Below are positions 1-9,138 of a stretch of DNA of 64,000 nt, piece by piece (positions within the stretch are counted from its first letter, which is position 1; each line of letters starts with the position of its first letter). This DNA comes from Pseudomonas sp. 7SR1 (GTDB lineage: Bacteria > Pseudomonadota > Gammaproteobacteria > Pseudomonadales > Pseudomonadaceae), in assembly GCF_900156465.1 (NCBI RefSeq), contig NZ_LT707064.1:3983001-4047000 (forward strand), written 5' to 3'. Position numbers and translations under genes: made by a program. A model generated the notes under the pieces. The model ran no database searches. It saw only the letters and a program-made list of their open reading frames with translations, and had not been told where the DNA came from.

Positions 1-481
1 ATACCGAGTTTTCAACATAGGGCGACAATTGCGGACCACAGAGTGGGCAGGGACTGAGTTCGATATAAATGCGGGTAACGAAATTACTGTAATCACCGTC
101 GGGAAGCGTGACGCTATTTATTGCTTGGACCAACGCGCTGATCTCCGCGTGTCCTCGTAATGTCGTGACAACTTTTTTGGTTGTTGTAGTGTAGTTTCCA
201 AGCAAATCCAGTTTTAACGCGCTGTCGCCGAACTTGTACATCAACAGGCCTCGAGCGGCATCGAAATGTTCGATTAGCGCGAAGCAGGTTCCATGAGATG
301 CTCCCGAACCAGCCAAAGCCCGGCGATTGGAGGAGGATTCGTGACAGATACTGGCCAAGTCGGGAATGGTGCCGCCATTAGTAGCCTGATTGGCTGCCAG
401 CCATGAGGCATATAAAGGGTTTGCCCCAGTCATCGCAATATTGCCGCCAGAGTAGCGACCCACTTTATGCACTTCCGTCAT
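1..481 (-). CDS. Deaminase-fold toxin candidate, T6SS-linked (3' end outside window)
   Basis: This open frame of at least 160 residues starts at ATG 481 and runs off the left edge without a stop. An excellent ribosome site (AAGGAG, 6 bases before the ATG) supports the start. Residues 111-113 are HAE and residues 145-148 are CPLC within SPCPLC, which is the zinc-binding HAE...PCxxC signature of the cytidine-deaminase fold. The HAE glutamate would be the proton shuttle. Secreted toxins of polymorphic, contact-dependent and type VI systems often use this fold to deaminate nucleotides or nucleic acids. The gene lies two genes downstream of clpV in the same direction, in DNA that is clearly AT-richer than the T6SS core. 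I infer a T6SS effector. The exact deaminase subfamily and substrate cannot be told, and any immunity gene would lie outside the window. Confidence 0.75.
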   Translation of the reverse strand, partial: MTEVHKVGRYSGGNIAMTGANPLYASWLAANQATNGGTIPDLASICHESSSNRRALAGSGASHGTCFALIEHFDAARGLLMYKFGDSALKLDLLGNYTTTTKKVVTTLRGHAEISALVQAINSVTLPDGDYSNFVTRIYIELSPCPLCGPQLSPYVENSV

Positions 482-552
482 GTAAATCTCCTTTTCGAAC
501 AGCCCATTCAGAGATGCGAGGCCAAGCGCGCCCCATGCCAACGACGCATGAC

Positions 553-1194
553 TCAAAGATTCTTCGTGTTGTACATGACACTTGAATGCCAACCGGTGAC
601 GCCGAAGGATAGGCTGTACGCCCACGGCGTAAGCCAGCTCCAGGGTCGTCCGCTCCAGCCTGACAGACCTCCCGCATTCAAGATGTCGTCGACGATGGTG
701 TGGCAGTTGTAGGCGTCGTTATAACGATTTCCATCAAATTCTTTATACGTCAGTGTCTTTGACGAAAGAGCCGTGATCCTATTGGTCATTTTTTCGATAT
801 TGCTTTTGCTGACTTTTTTTGTGAAGAACCACAAATCCAGCGTTTTTGATTCGCTTAAATCTGTCGTCAATACACCTTCAGGGTCCAGTTCGCCCTCCAT
901 CACAATTCCGACTGAGTAAAATTGCGTTTTAGGCCCAGAGGTATGCCAAAGTATCAAGCCCGCATGGCCCGGATAGTACTTTCCACCGGATATCGGATTG
1001 AGGCGCGAAACCAGATCAATCATCACTGTTGTCCTCCAGCCATCGTCGGAAGCCAAAGTGATGAGTTTTTCCGTCGTGACTGACTTCCCGCTGGTCACCA
1101 GTTTTTTTACTTCGTTATGAACGGTATTGTCTGTCCAGCGCGGCTCCAGCTTTTTTGCCTGACCCGATGAACCACCAGAAAGGAATTTACCCAC
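553..1194 (-). CDS. Permuted NlpC/P60-like (His...Cys) protein, possible T6SS effector
   Basis: A protein of about 213 residues lies directly after clpV, in AT-rich DNA. The frame is open from the clpV stop, and a TTG at 1206 is possible. The GTG at 1194 is the better start because GGAG sits 6 bases before it. Near residue 77 is a GHAGLIL segment and near residue 164 an YNCHTIVDDIL segment. A His followed later by an Asn-Cys-His/Ser helix is the arrangement of circularly permuted NlpC/P60 or LRAT-like papain folds (YiiX-like), which cleave amide bonds or move acyl groups. No signal peptide or membrane segment is obvious. From its place between clpV and the deaminase gene I infer a cargo or accessory role, such as a cell-wall amidase effector. 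An immunity or adaptor role is not excluded. The fold call rests on pattern only. Confidence 0.5.
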   Translation of the reverse strand: MGKFLSGGSSGQAKKLEPRWTDNTVHNEVKKLVTSGKSVTTEKLITLASDDGWRTTVMIDLVSRLNPISGGKYYPGHAGLILWHTSGPKTQFYSVGIVMEGELDPEGVLTTDLSESKTLDLWFFTKKVSKSNIEKMTNRITALSSKTLTYKEFDGNRYNDAYNCHTIVDDILNAGGLSGWSGRPWSWLTPWAYSLSFGVTGWHSSVMYNTKNL

Positions 1195-1239
1195 GATCTG
1201 CTCCAATCGCTTCTGTTTAATATTTTTTGGTGTACAGCA

Positions 1240-3783
1240 TCACTCCAGCACCCACTCCGCCAGCTTCCCCGTCACCTGTGTCATCAATACATTCTCGACA
1301 TCCCGTGCCCCGGCCGCGCTGCACTTGGCGAGTACGGCCTTGACGATCCCCGCGTCGAACTCGAACTGCTTGCCGGTCGCGGCCTTGTAGCGCCCGCGCA
1401 ATTTCTCCAGCTTCGCCAGCACAATCCCCTCCAGCGTCGCCTCATCCAGCGGCCGGTACGCCACCACCGTCATGCGCGCCAGGAATGCCGGGCGAAACGC
1501 TTGCAGCAGGACTTTGTGCAGGGCTTCGTTGAAGGCATCGGTGCCCAGTTGCGCGGCGGGCGTATCCAGCAGCAGTTCGGCGCCGACGTTGCTGGTGGCG
1601 AGCATCACGGTGTTCTTGAAATCCACCACCAGCCCGGTGCCGTCTTCCATCAAGCCTTTGTCGAAGACGTTGTAGAAGGCTTCGAGCACATCGGGGTGGG
1701 CTTTTTCGATTTCATCCAGCAACACCACGGAATAGGGTTTGCGTCGCACCGCTTCGGTGAGCACGCCGCCGCTGCCGTATCCGACATAGCCGGGCGGGGC
1801 GCCCTTGAGCTGGCTGACGGTGTGGGCTTCCTGGTATTCCGAGAGGTTGATGCTGATCAGGTTGCGTTCGCCGCCATACAAGGCATCGGCCAGGGCGTAG
1901 GCGGTTTCGGTCTTGCCCACGCCGGTGGGGCCGACGAGCAGGAACACGCCGACTGGTTTTTGCGGGTCGGTGAGGCCGGCGCGGTAGGCTTGCAGGCGTT
2001 GGGCGATGGTATCGAGCGCGGCGCCCTGGCCCATCACCCGCAGCCCCATGCGCTGGCCGAGGGTGCGCACGGCATGGGCTTCGTCGGCGAGCATCTTGCC
2101 CACCGGGATGCCGGTCCAGCCGGCGATCACGGCGGCGACGGTCTTGCTGTCCACTTGCTCCGGCACCAGGGGATCGTCCTGGCGGATAGCATCGAGACCG
2201 GCCTCCAGGCGCAGCAGTTCGGCGGCCAGGTGGTCGATGCGATTGTCGACTTCGATGTCGGGCTTTTCGCTGTCGGCGCGTTCGCTCAAGGCCAGCAGTT
2301 CGCGGCGGGTGTCGAGCAGTTCACGCACCGCTTCGCGCTCTTCGCCCCAACGGGTCTCCAGCTCGCGGATGGCCTGCACGTTGCTGGCGGATTCATCTTC
2401 CAGCAGGGTGATGCGTTCGCGGTGATCCAGGCCGGTGGCCTGTTCCCGGCGCAGGCGTTCGAGCTCGTCCTTGAGGCTGTTTTGGCGGTGGCGCAGGCTT
2501 TCCAGGGGCGGCGGCACGTCGTGTTGGCCGAGGGCGACCCGGGCGCAGGCGGTGTCGAGCACGCTGATGGCCTTGTCCGGTAGTTGACGGCCGGAGATGT
2601 AGCGGTGCGACAGCTTCACCGCTTCATGAATGGCGGCATCGAGCACTTGCACGCCATGGTGCTGTTCCAGCTTGGCGGCCACGCCACGGAGCATTTCCAC
2701 GGCGGTCACTTCGTCCGGCTCCTCGACTTGCACCAGCTGGAAGCGACGGGCCAGGGCCGGGTCTTTCTCGAAATATTTCTTGTATTCCAGCCAGGTGGTG
2801 GCGGCCAGGGTGCGCAGTTCGCCCCGGGCCAGGGCTGGTTTGAGCAGGTTGGCGGCGTCGCTGCCGCCCTCTGCGCCGCCAGCGCCGATCAGGGTGTGGG
2901 CTTCGTCGATGAACAGGATGATGGGTTTTTCCGCGCTGCGGACCGCGTCGATCACCCCCTTGAGGCGCTGCTCGAACTCACCCTTGACGCCGGCGCCGGC
3001 CTGCAGCAGACCGAGGTCGAGGACCCGCAGCGTGACCTCCTGCAAGGATGGCGGCACATCCCCCGCAGCGATGCGCAAGGCCAGGCCCTCCACCACGGCG
3101 GTCTTGCCCACGCCCGGCGCGCCCACCAGGATCGGGTTGTTCTGCCGACGTCGCAGCAGAATGTCGATGCACTGGCGAATCTCGCCGTCGCGCCCGACGA
3201 TGGGGTCGATGCGTCCATCGCGGGCGTCGGCAGTCAGGTCCTGGGTGTACTGGTCCAGTACAGGGTCCTGTTTGCGGGACGCCTCACCGGGTTTGGCCGG
3301 GCGTGCGCCGCCGGTATGCTCCCGGGAGTTCTCGGTCCATTCCAGCCAGTGCGTACGCAAGGCTTCCTTGGGAATGCGCAGCAACGACGAGGCGCTGTTG
3401 AGCAGCAGGCTGCGGCGCTCGTCGCGGTCCAGCAGGGCCAGCAGCAACAGCCCGGAGCGGATGCCGTCCAGGCCCAACACGCTGGCCTGGACCACGGCGT
3501 CCTCCAGCAGCCCGATGGTTTGCGCCGACAGGGCAGGAGTGCGGGTGCTGCCGGATTTGAACAGGTCCAGGGCCTTGTTGATTTCCGCCGCCACCGCATC
3601 GCGCTCCAGGCCGAAGCGCGGCAACAGGCAAGCGAAATCGCCCCCTTCGATGTCGAGCAGTTCCAGAAGCAGGTGTTCGATTTCCACGTAATGATGGCTG
3701 CGCTGCAGACAGCGTTGCGCGGCCCGTTCCAGGGCGCGACGGTTGTCCGGGTTGAGGCGTCCGATCAGGCTGGCCAGTTCCAT
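1240..3783 (-). CDS. clpV: Type VI secretion ATPase ClpV (TssH)
   Basis: The 847-residue product is an AAA+ unfoldase that binds contracted TssB-TssC sheaths in the cytosol and recycles them with ATP. It has an N-terminal Clp repeat domain (about residues 1-145). The first AAA module has Walker A GAPGVGKT near residue 221 and Walker B ILFIDEAH. A coiled middle domain follows, then a second AAA module with GPTGVGKT and VVLLDEIEKAH, and a ClpB-type C-terminal small domain. The length matches ClpV rather than the shorter ClpA. It is the last core gene of the minus-strand operon, one base after tssG. Its TGA stop is in the same frame as the downstream His...Cys protein. Confidence 0.97.
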   Translation of the reverse strand: MELASLIGRLNPDNRRALERAAQRCLQRSHHYVEIEHLLLELLDIEGGDFACLLPRFGLERDAVAAEINKALDLFKSGSTRTPALSAQTIGLLEDAVVQASVLGLDGIRSGLLLLALLDRDERRSLLLNSASSLLRIPKEALRTHWLEWTENSREHTGGARPAKPGEASRKQDPVLDQYTQDLTADARDGRIDPIVGRDGEIRQCIDILLRRRQNNPILVGAPGVGKTAVVEGLALRIAAGDVPPSLQEVTLRVLDLGLLQAGAGVKGEFEQRLKGVIDAVRSAEKPIILFIDEAHTLIGAGGAEGGSDAANLLKPALARGELRTLAATTWLEYKKYFEKDPALARRFQLVQVEEPDEVTAVEMLRGVAAKLEQHHGVQVLDAAIHEAVKLSHRYISGRQLPDKAISVLDTACARVALGQHDVPPPLESLRHRQNSLKDELERLRREQATGLDHRERITLLEDESASNVQAIRELETRWGEEREAVRELLDTRRELLALSERADSEKPDIEVDNRIDHLAAELLRLEAGLDAIRQDDPLVPEQVDSKTVAAVIAGWTGIPVGKMLADEAHAVRTLGQRMGLRVMGQGAALDTIAQRLQAYRAGLTDPQKPVGVFLLVGPTGVGKTETAYALADALYGGERNLISINLSEYQEAHTVSQLKGAPPGYVGYGSGGVLTEAVRRKPYSVVLLDEIEKAHPDVLEAFYNVFDKGLMEDGTGLVVDFKNTVMLATSNVGAELLLDTPAAQLGTDAFNEALHKVLLQAFRPAFLARMTVVAYRPLDEATLEGIVLAKLEKLRGRYKAATGKQFEFDAGIVKAVLAKCSAAGARDVENVLMTQVTGKLAEWVLE

Positions 3784-3784
3784 T

Positions 3785-4810
3785 TCAGGCGATCTCCGGC
3801 TGGCGAAGGCGGGTTTCGATCCGTTGTACGGTCAGGCTGGGCCTGCGTTGCAGGCCGCCATTCCAGCTCAGGCGTGGCGGTACCTGATGGCCCAGTTGCA
3901 GTGGGCTGGCGCCACGGACCAGCAACACCAGCGTGCAGTCCAGGTCGGGACCGAAATACAGGGCATAGAGGCTGGCGAGCAGCGGATGGGTTTCGCCGTC
4001 GGGCAGCAAGCCGTTGGCCTGGGTCGTGCTCAGCGGTCCGAGGGTCAGGCGCACGCCGGCATGTTCATCCCAGACCCGCGTACCGGCCACTGCGCTGCGT
4101 CCCAGGCACAGGTTGCGGCCACCTGCTTGCAGGCGGCTGCGACTGGCGGCCGGGATTAGCCGCCAGCCACCTTCATACGCGCTCAGTTCCACCGGCAACC
4201 CCAACTGCTCGCGGACGATCGCCGCGAAGCCGGCCAGGGAGCGTCGGCCATCGGCGTACAGGGCTGTGCAGGCCAGCACGGCAGAGTCGGGCGCAGCCTG
4301 GCGTTCCTGCAGGGCCTTGGGCAGCAGGCCGGTCAGTGCCCGCAGTTGTGCCTGGACGGCGGACGCCCCCGGGGCGGTGAAGCCCAGGGCGATGCGGTGC
4401 TTGCGCATGACCTTGTAGAGCAGGCTGAGCAAGCGATGCTGGAACAGGTCGAGAAATTGCGCTGGTGCGTGATCCCGGGCACGCGCCCGTTGTTGCAGCC
4501 ATTCCTGATAGGCATAGGGTAATGGACCGTCGGGACCGCCGAGACCGAAGATCGGCGTGCTCAGCACTGGCGCCTGGCCGGATTCCTGGCTCAGGCTTTC
4601 GACCTCACTGGCGGCGAACAGTGGCGTCAATGGGCCGCGCAGGCGCAGGGCTTCGGCGTGGGGCGCGGTGCCGCTGCCCAGGGATTCGGCCTGGGGGTGC
4701 TCGCGCTCGAGCAACAGCAATGCCTGGAGCCATTCGAAGCGCTGCGGATCGCGCCGCAGTCGCTGGCTGAGGTTCAGAGACTCAGGGGTTTGCCGGCCTG
4801 GGGTTGCCAT
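3785..4810 (-). CDS. tssG: Type VI secretion baseplate protein TssG
   Basis: This 341-residue protein of the TssG/VasB/ImpH family forms the baseplate wedge together with TssE, TssF and TssK, and helps anchor the sheath to the membrane complex. The family-like opening (LSQRLRRDPQRFEWLQALLLLE) and the central FGLGGPDGPLPYAYQEWL segment are clear. The gene overlaps the end of tssF by 37 bases and is followed by clpV after one base, so translation is probably coupled. Length and position are normal for the family. Confidence 0.95.
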   Translation of the reverse strand: MATPGRQTPESLNLSQRLRRDPQRFEWLQALLLLEREHPQAESLGSGTAPHAEALRLRGPLTPLFAASEVESLSQESGQAPVLSTPIFGLGGPDGPLPYAYQEWLQQRARARDHAPAQFLDLFQHRLLSLLYKVMRKHRIALGFTAPGASAVQAQLRALTGLLPKALQERQAAPDSAVLACTALYADGRRSLAGFAAIVREQLGLPVELSAYEGGWRLIPAASRSRLQAGGRNLCLGRSAVAGTRVWDEHAGVRLTLGPLSTTQANGLLPDGETHPLLASLYALYFGPDLDCTLVLLVRGASPLQLGHQVPPRLSWNGGLQRRPSLTVQRIETRLRQPEIA

Positions 4811-6564
4811 GTCTTCACCTCCCTGTCGGACTGGACCAAGACCGTGCGCACGAAGCGGTTGGCGGTGGCATAGAGTGAGAAGAACTGCGCCAGTACGCCG
4901 GAAAACAGTACGGCGCTGCTGCCGACGAAATGCTGCGGATCCAGTTGCAGGCGTACCTCCAGGCCGTTGCGCCAGCCACGCCAGGCATCTTCGCCCACAT
5001 GGGCGATCACCCGCTCGCAGGCCAGCCCCAGCACGCCTTCGATCTGGCGCCGGGCGCTGGCTTCGTCCCGCAGGTTGTGCAGTTCGAGAATCTCGCGCAG
5101 CGCATCCAGCGCCTGGGGACCTTCCACCAGTGAAAGATGATTGAGGGTCAGTTGGGACACCAGCCGCCAGCGCGACTCACCGTCCAGGCGCGGCAGGCTC
5201 TGGGGGCTGGGCGGGTTGCGCAGGCGGGCCCAGGCCACCGGGCCGGGACGCTCGAAACCCAGCGGCGTGCCGGCCGGCAGGCTCTGGGCCAGGTGCCGGT
5301 TGGTGCACAGCAATTCGGCAGTCAGGCTGTAGTCCCGGGGATCGCTCAGGGGATCGAGCTGGGTGTCCACCAGGCTGACCATCAGGTCGGTGCCCAGCCG
5401 GTTCGGGCTCATGCCACTGACCCGACGCGCATGCCAGTAACAGGTCTGGTCGTTGCCGTGCTGGCTGCCGTAATAGGCCGGCACCCTGCGCACGCCCTGG
5501 CTGGAACTGGCCCGCATGGCGCGGATGCTGTGGATCTCGACGCTGTTTTCGCGATGACTGTCGGCCACCAGCCGGTATTCGCTGCGGGTGCCGTCCGGGC
5601 GCAATGGTTCGCTGGTCCTGGGAAACAGGTTGATCACCGGCGCGCAGCCCAGGGCGATGTCGCTGGCCTGGAGCGGCAGGCGACTGACGGGGGCGCGGTC
5701 GAAAACGATATAGAGATACAGGGACGGTTGGTCGCTGGTGGCGCCCGCCAATGGCAGGTCGAAGAAGCCGAACTTGTCGGGGAAGGCGAAATATTCGGCC
5801 AGCAATCGCATGCCCGGGTGCACACCGTCCTCGTCCGGCAGCAGGGCTTCGTCGCTGGCGAAACCGACGATCCGGGGCAAGCCCGCCAGCGGTTCCGGCA
5901 CGCTGCCCGGAGCGCCGGCCAGGACCTTGACCGCATGGGCGCCGAGCAGGTCGTACAGCCAGGCGTTGATCATCGGTGAAGCCGCCAGGTGCACCCGCAG
6001 TTCATCGATCCCCAGCGTCGCCCATGAGCGTTCCCCCAGGCACCGCAGCTCCAGGCGCAAGGCCGAGCGTGCCTGTACCACACCGGTCAGCGCCTGGGCC
6101 TCATCGCTGCCCAGCAGCACGGCTTCGCAGATTTGCAGCGGCCACAGGTGCACTGCGGCGGTGGTACGCAAGTGAATGCTCTGGCCTTTGTCCGTGGTCA
6201 CGAACAGGGGCGTATCCCGGGGCAGGGGATAGCCATCGTCGAGGTTGCCTTTGCTCGGGTCGGGCTCGAACTGCACGATCGCGCAGGACGGCAGCGGGCG
6301 CATGGCCAGGGGGTACAACTGTTCGAGCAAGGCATCGCTGAACTCGGCATAGTCGTCATCCAGCCTGCGTTGCAACCGTGCAGCGAGCAATGCGAAACCT
6401 TCCAGCAGCCGTTCGACGTGGGGGTCCGGGCATTCACCGGGAGACAGCTCCAGGCGCCGGGCAACCTTGGGGTAGCGTTCGGCGAACAGGCTGCCGGCAT
6501 GTCGCAGCCAGGTCAGTTCACGCTGGTAATAGTCCAGCAGTTGCGGGTCAATCGAGTCGCTCAT
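4774..6564 (-). CDS. tssF: Type VI secretion baseplate protein TssF
   Basis: The 596-residue product belongs to the TssF/VasA/ImpG family, the largest wedge protein of the T6SS baseplate. The start at 6564 gives the standard opening MSDSIDPQLLDYYQREL and has GAGG 7 bases upstream. A longer frame to 6603 lacks such support. The early stretch on serum-like RYPKVARRLELS and PDPHVERLLEGFALLAARLQ is typical of the family. The start overlaps the end of tssE by 17 bases and the 3' end overlaps tssG, as expected in a tightly coupled baseplate operon. Confidence 0.95.
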   Translation of the reverse strand: MSDSIDPQLLDYYQRELTWLRHAGSLFAERYPKVARRLELSPGECPDPHVERLLEGFALLAARLQRRLDDDYAEFSDALLEQLYPLAMRPLPSCAIVQFEPDPSKGNLDDGYPLPRDTPLFVTTDKGQSIHLRTTAAVHLWPLQICEAVLLGSDEAQALTGVVQARSALRLELRCLGERSWATLGIDELRVHLAASPMINAWLYDLLGAHAVKVLAGAPGSVPEPLAGLPRIVGFASDEALLPDEDGVHPGMRLLAEYFAFPDKFGFFDLPLAGATSDQPSLYLYIVFDRAPVSRLPLQASDIALGCAPVINLFPRTSEPLRPDGTRSEYRLVADSHRENSVEIHSIRAMRASSSQGVRRVPAYYGSQHGNDQTCYWHARRVSGMSPNRLGTDLMVSLVDTQLDPLSDPRDYSLTAELLCTNRHLAQSLPAGTPLGFERPGPVAWARLRNPPSPQSLPRLDGESRWRLVSQLTLNHLSLVEGPQALDALREILELHNLRDEASARRQIEGVLGLACERVIAHVGEDAWRGWRNGLEVRLQLDPQHFVGSSAVLFSGVLAQFFSLYATANRFVRTVLVQSDREVKTWQPQAGKPLSL

Positions 6565-6991
6565 GTCGTACCTCAAGGCCGTCGCCGGCGTGCTCGATGA
6601 CAAAGGCTACGGGCCAGGAGCGCGAGTCGCCGCGCAGTTCCCCCAGCAGCCGGATGCTCAATTGCTGCGGATGGCCGGGTACGGGGATGACCTGGACCTC
6701 GCCCAGTTGCAGGCGAGGCTCGAAGCAGGTGATGGCCTGGCGGATTTCCCGGGTCAACAGGCGACGGTCATCGCTGCGCTGCTGCTGCAACGCGGTCCAG
6801 TCGGCGATGCCGTAGTCCAGGATGCTCGGCGGTTCGGTCAGGGCCCGGGGGCCGCGGCGGGTGTTGAACAGACGGTGCAGTTCGGCGTGGACCGAGTCTT
6901 GCAACGCCTGGCGGTCGAACACCCGGCCATGTTCCTCCGGCAGGTCGGCCAGGCGTTCGAACAACGGCGGGCGAAATCCCTGGCCAGCCAT
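6548..6991 (-). CDS. tssE: Type VI secretion baseplate protein TssE (gp25-like)
   Basis: This 147-residue protein has the gp25-like lysozyme-related fold that starts sheath polymerisation on the baseplate. Family landmarks are the N-terminal PLFERLAD, the SILDYGIAD segment and the REIRQAITCFEPRL segment (the EPRL core). GGAG lies 7 bases before the ATG. It follows hcp by 12 bases and overlaps tssF, so it belongs to the same transcript. Confidence 0.95.
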   Translation of the reverse strand: MAGQGFRPPLFERLADLPEEHGRVFDRQALQDSVHAELHRLFNTRRGPRALTEPPSILDYGIADWTALQQQRSDDRRLLTREIRQAITCFEPRLQLGEVQVIPVPGHPQQLSIRLLGELRGDSRSWPVAFVIEHAGDGLEVRHERLD

Positions 6992-7003
6992 GGCGCGGCT
7001 CCG

Positions 7004-7501
7004 TCACTTGCTCATCTTGTTGGCGGCCAGGTCCCAGGTGGTGCCCGCCGTGCCTTCCTTGGTGCCGTCGTCTTTCTGGGCGGTGAGCTCCCATTTGATC
7101 TTGGTGAAGTTCAGCGACAGGGTCTCCACTGGCTTGCCGCCCGTGCCGCCGCTGACACTGACGTTGGACAGTACGACGTTGGACAGGGTGTAGACGATGA
7201 AGGGCATGAGCTGGCCGCTGCCTTCGGCGGCGTTGCGGCCAATGGTGATGACGGCTTGCGGGATCGGTTTGCCGGCGCAGCAATACTCGTTGAGCGAGGG
7301 GGTGGAGCTGTCGATGAACTTGGTCAGGGTGAATTCCCCGACATGGGGTCTGCCGGAGGTCCGCTCCGAGTTGCTGACGTCGTTGGTGACTTGCATCGCC
7401 ACGTTGTGGCTGTAGGACATGACTTCGATCTTGTCCGTGAAACCCTCCAGCAGGCTGTCGCCCTTGATGTCGCCGCCGAGGTCGAGAATGATCGCATCCA
7501 T
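7004..7501 (-). CDS. hcp: Hcp (TssD), T6SS tube protein
   Basis: The 165-residue Hcp-family protein forms the hexameric rings of the inner tube and carries small effectors in its pore. The opening DAIILDLGGDIKGDS and the segments SYSHNV and VGEFTLTKFIDSSTP are typical of Hcp. It has a strong AGGAG site 9 bases before the ATG. A REP hairpin separates it from tssC, so it may be expressed at a different level from tssB-tssC. The central position in the operon (tssC-hcp-tssE) matches HSI-III-type clusters. Confidence 0.97.
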   Translation of the reverse strand: MDAIILDLGGDIKGDSLLEGFTDKIEVMSYSHNVAMQVTNDVSNSERTSGRPHVGEFTLTKFIDSSTPSLNEYCCAGKPIPQAVITIGRNAAEGSGQLMPFIVYTLSNVVLSNVSVSGGTGGKPVETLSLNFTKIKWELTAQKDDGTKEGTAGTTWDLAANKMSK

Positions 7502-7568
7502 TGTGTTGAACTCCTGAAAAAGACAAAGGGGTGGTGGTGCCCGATACCGTTAGAACGACCGCCGAAGC

Positions 7569-7598
7569 TGTGGCGAGGGGATAAATCCCCTCGCCACA
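7569..7598. repeat. REP-like perfect palindrome between tssC and hcp
   Basis: A perfect 13-base stem (TGTGGCGAGGGGA / TCCCCTCGCCACA) with a 4-base TAAA loop lies in the gap between tssC and hcp. A related GCTCGCTCGCCACAGG sequence follows at once. The sequence is of the type found in Pseudomonas intergenic REP elements. In the tssC-hcp transcript it would form a strong hairpin that could protect or separate the two parts of the message. Confidence 0.75.
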
Positions 7599-7626
7599 AA
7601 AGCTCGCTCGCCACAGGATTCCCGGG

Positions 7627-9108
7627 TCAGGCAGCGACCGGCGGCGGCAGGGTCGCGACCAGGCGGATCGAGGCGGTCAGCTCCTCGAGCTGGAAGTGCG
7701 GCCGCAGGAACACCGTGGCCTTGTAGGCCCCGGGCTTGCCGGCCACCTCGGTCACGTCCACCCGTGCTTCGCGCAGGGGGTACTGCGCCTTGATCTCTTG
7801 CGGCGCGTTGTCGTTGATCAGCACATAGTCGGCGATCCAGTTGTTGAGGTAGGTCTGCACGTTGTCGCGGGTCATGAAGCTGCCGACCTTGTCGCGCATG
7901 ATGACCTTCAGGTAATGGGCAAAACGCGAGGCCGCGAGGACGTACGGCAACATCGCCGAGATCCGTGCGTTGGCGTTGGCTTCGTTGGTGTTGTAGACCT
8001 TGGCCTTGTTGGTGGTCTGGCCACCGAAGAACACCGCGATGTCGCTGTTTTTCTTGTGGCACAGGGCAATGAAACCGAGGTCGTTGAGCTCTTTCTCGCG
8101 GCGGTCGGTAATCGCCACTTCGGTCGGGCACTTGAGGGAAAGGTCCCCGGAACTGGTGCGGAAGGTATGGGCCGGCAGGCCTTCGACCGCGCCACCGCCC
8201 TCGGCGCCGCGAATCGCCGCGCACCAGCCGTACTTGGCGAAGGCTTCGGTGATGCGTTGCGACAGCGCCCAGGCGGCATTGCCCCACAGGTATTTGCTGT
8301 GGTCGGTGCCGTTGACGTCCTCGACGTAGTTGATGCCTTCCACCGGCAGGGTGTCCGGGCCGTAGGGCAGGCGCAGCAGGAAGTGCGGCAGCACCAGGGA
8401 CACGTAGCGCGAGTCTTCGCTTTCACGGAAGGCGCGCCATTTGATCAGTTCCTGGCTCTCGAAGATCTTCGACAGGTCCCTGGGTACCGCCAGTTCGGTG
8501 AAGCTGCTCATGTCGAACAGGCGCGGGCTGGCCGCGGCAATGAACGGTGCGTGCGCCGCGGCGGCGACGTTCGACAGTTTTTCCAGCAGGCCGATGTCCT
8601 GCGGGTGCCGGCCAAAGGTGTAGTCGCCCACCAGCAGGCTGAACGGGTGCCCGCCGAAGGTACCGTATTCTTCCTCGTAGATTTTCTTGAACAGGGCGCT
8701 CTGGTCGAATTCGACGGCTTTTTCCAGGTCGTTCTGCAGCTCTTTCTGGGTCACGTTGAGCAGGCGCAACTTGAGGCGGGTGCTGGTCTCGGTGTTCTGC
8801 ACCAGCATGTGCAGGCCACGCCAGGATGCCTCGAGTTTCTGAAGTTCCGGGTGGTGCAGCACTTCGTTGAGCTGGGCGCTGATCAGCTGGTCGATCTGGC
8901 TGATGCGGTCGTTGATCATGGCCACGGTGTCCTTGTCGATGGCCATGCCTTCGTCGAGGACCTGGGTGGCGAATTCGGCCAGCATGTCGCGGGCGTAGTC
9001 CTGCTGGCTGTCATCGTGGGCCATGCGGCCTTCGGCGATGATCTTGTCCAGCAGCGACAGGGTCTGGGTCGTGCTCTCGCTGGTTTGAGCGCTGGATGAA
9101 GCGGGCAT
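7627..9108 (-). CDS. tssC: T6SS contractile sheath large subunit TssC
   Basis: The 493-residue EvpB/TssC/VipB-type sheath protein co-assembles with TssB around the Hcp tube. The family signatures LEASWRGLHMLVQNTETS and YGTFGGHPFSLLVGDYTFGRHPQDI are clear, as is the C-terminal FHLEELTASIRLV-like tail. The ATG at 9108 has GGAG 8 bases upstream. It lies 30 bases after tssB in the same operon. Length is normal. Confidence 0.97.
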   Translation of the reverse strand: MPASSSAQTSESTTQTLSLLDKIIAEGRMAHDDSQQDYARDMLAEFATQVLDEGMAIDKDTVAMINDRISQIDQLISAQLNEVLHHPELQKLEASWRGLHMLVQNTETSTRLKLRLLNVTQKELQNDLEKAVEFDQSALFKKIYEEEYGTFGGHPFSLLVGDYTFGRHPQDIGLLEKLSNVAAAAHAPFIAAASPRLFDMSSFTELAVPRDLSKIFESQELIKWRAFRESEDSRYVSLVLPHFLLRLPYGPDTLPVEGINYVEDVNGTDHSKYLWGNAAWALSQRITEAFAKYGWCAAIRGAEGGGAVEGLPAHTFRTSSGDLSLKCPTEVAITDRREKELNDLGFIALCHKKNSDIAVFFGGQTTNKAKVYNTNEANANARISAMLPYVLAASRFAHYLKVIMRDKVGSFMTRDNVQTYLNNWIADYVLINDNAPQEIKAQYPLREARVDVTEVAGKPGAYKATVFLRPHFQLEELTASIRLVATLPPPVAA

Positions 9109-9138
9109 GGCGTTATCTCCCTTGAGTGATGGGCACGA

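Noticed and set aside
1501..4380. Long plus-strand open frames opposite clpV and tssG
   Set aside because: They are antisense shadows of conserved T6SS genes; products are low-complexity Gln/Gly/Ala strings.
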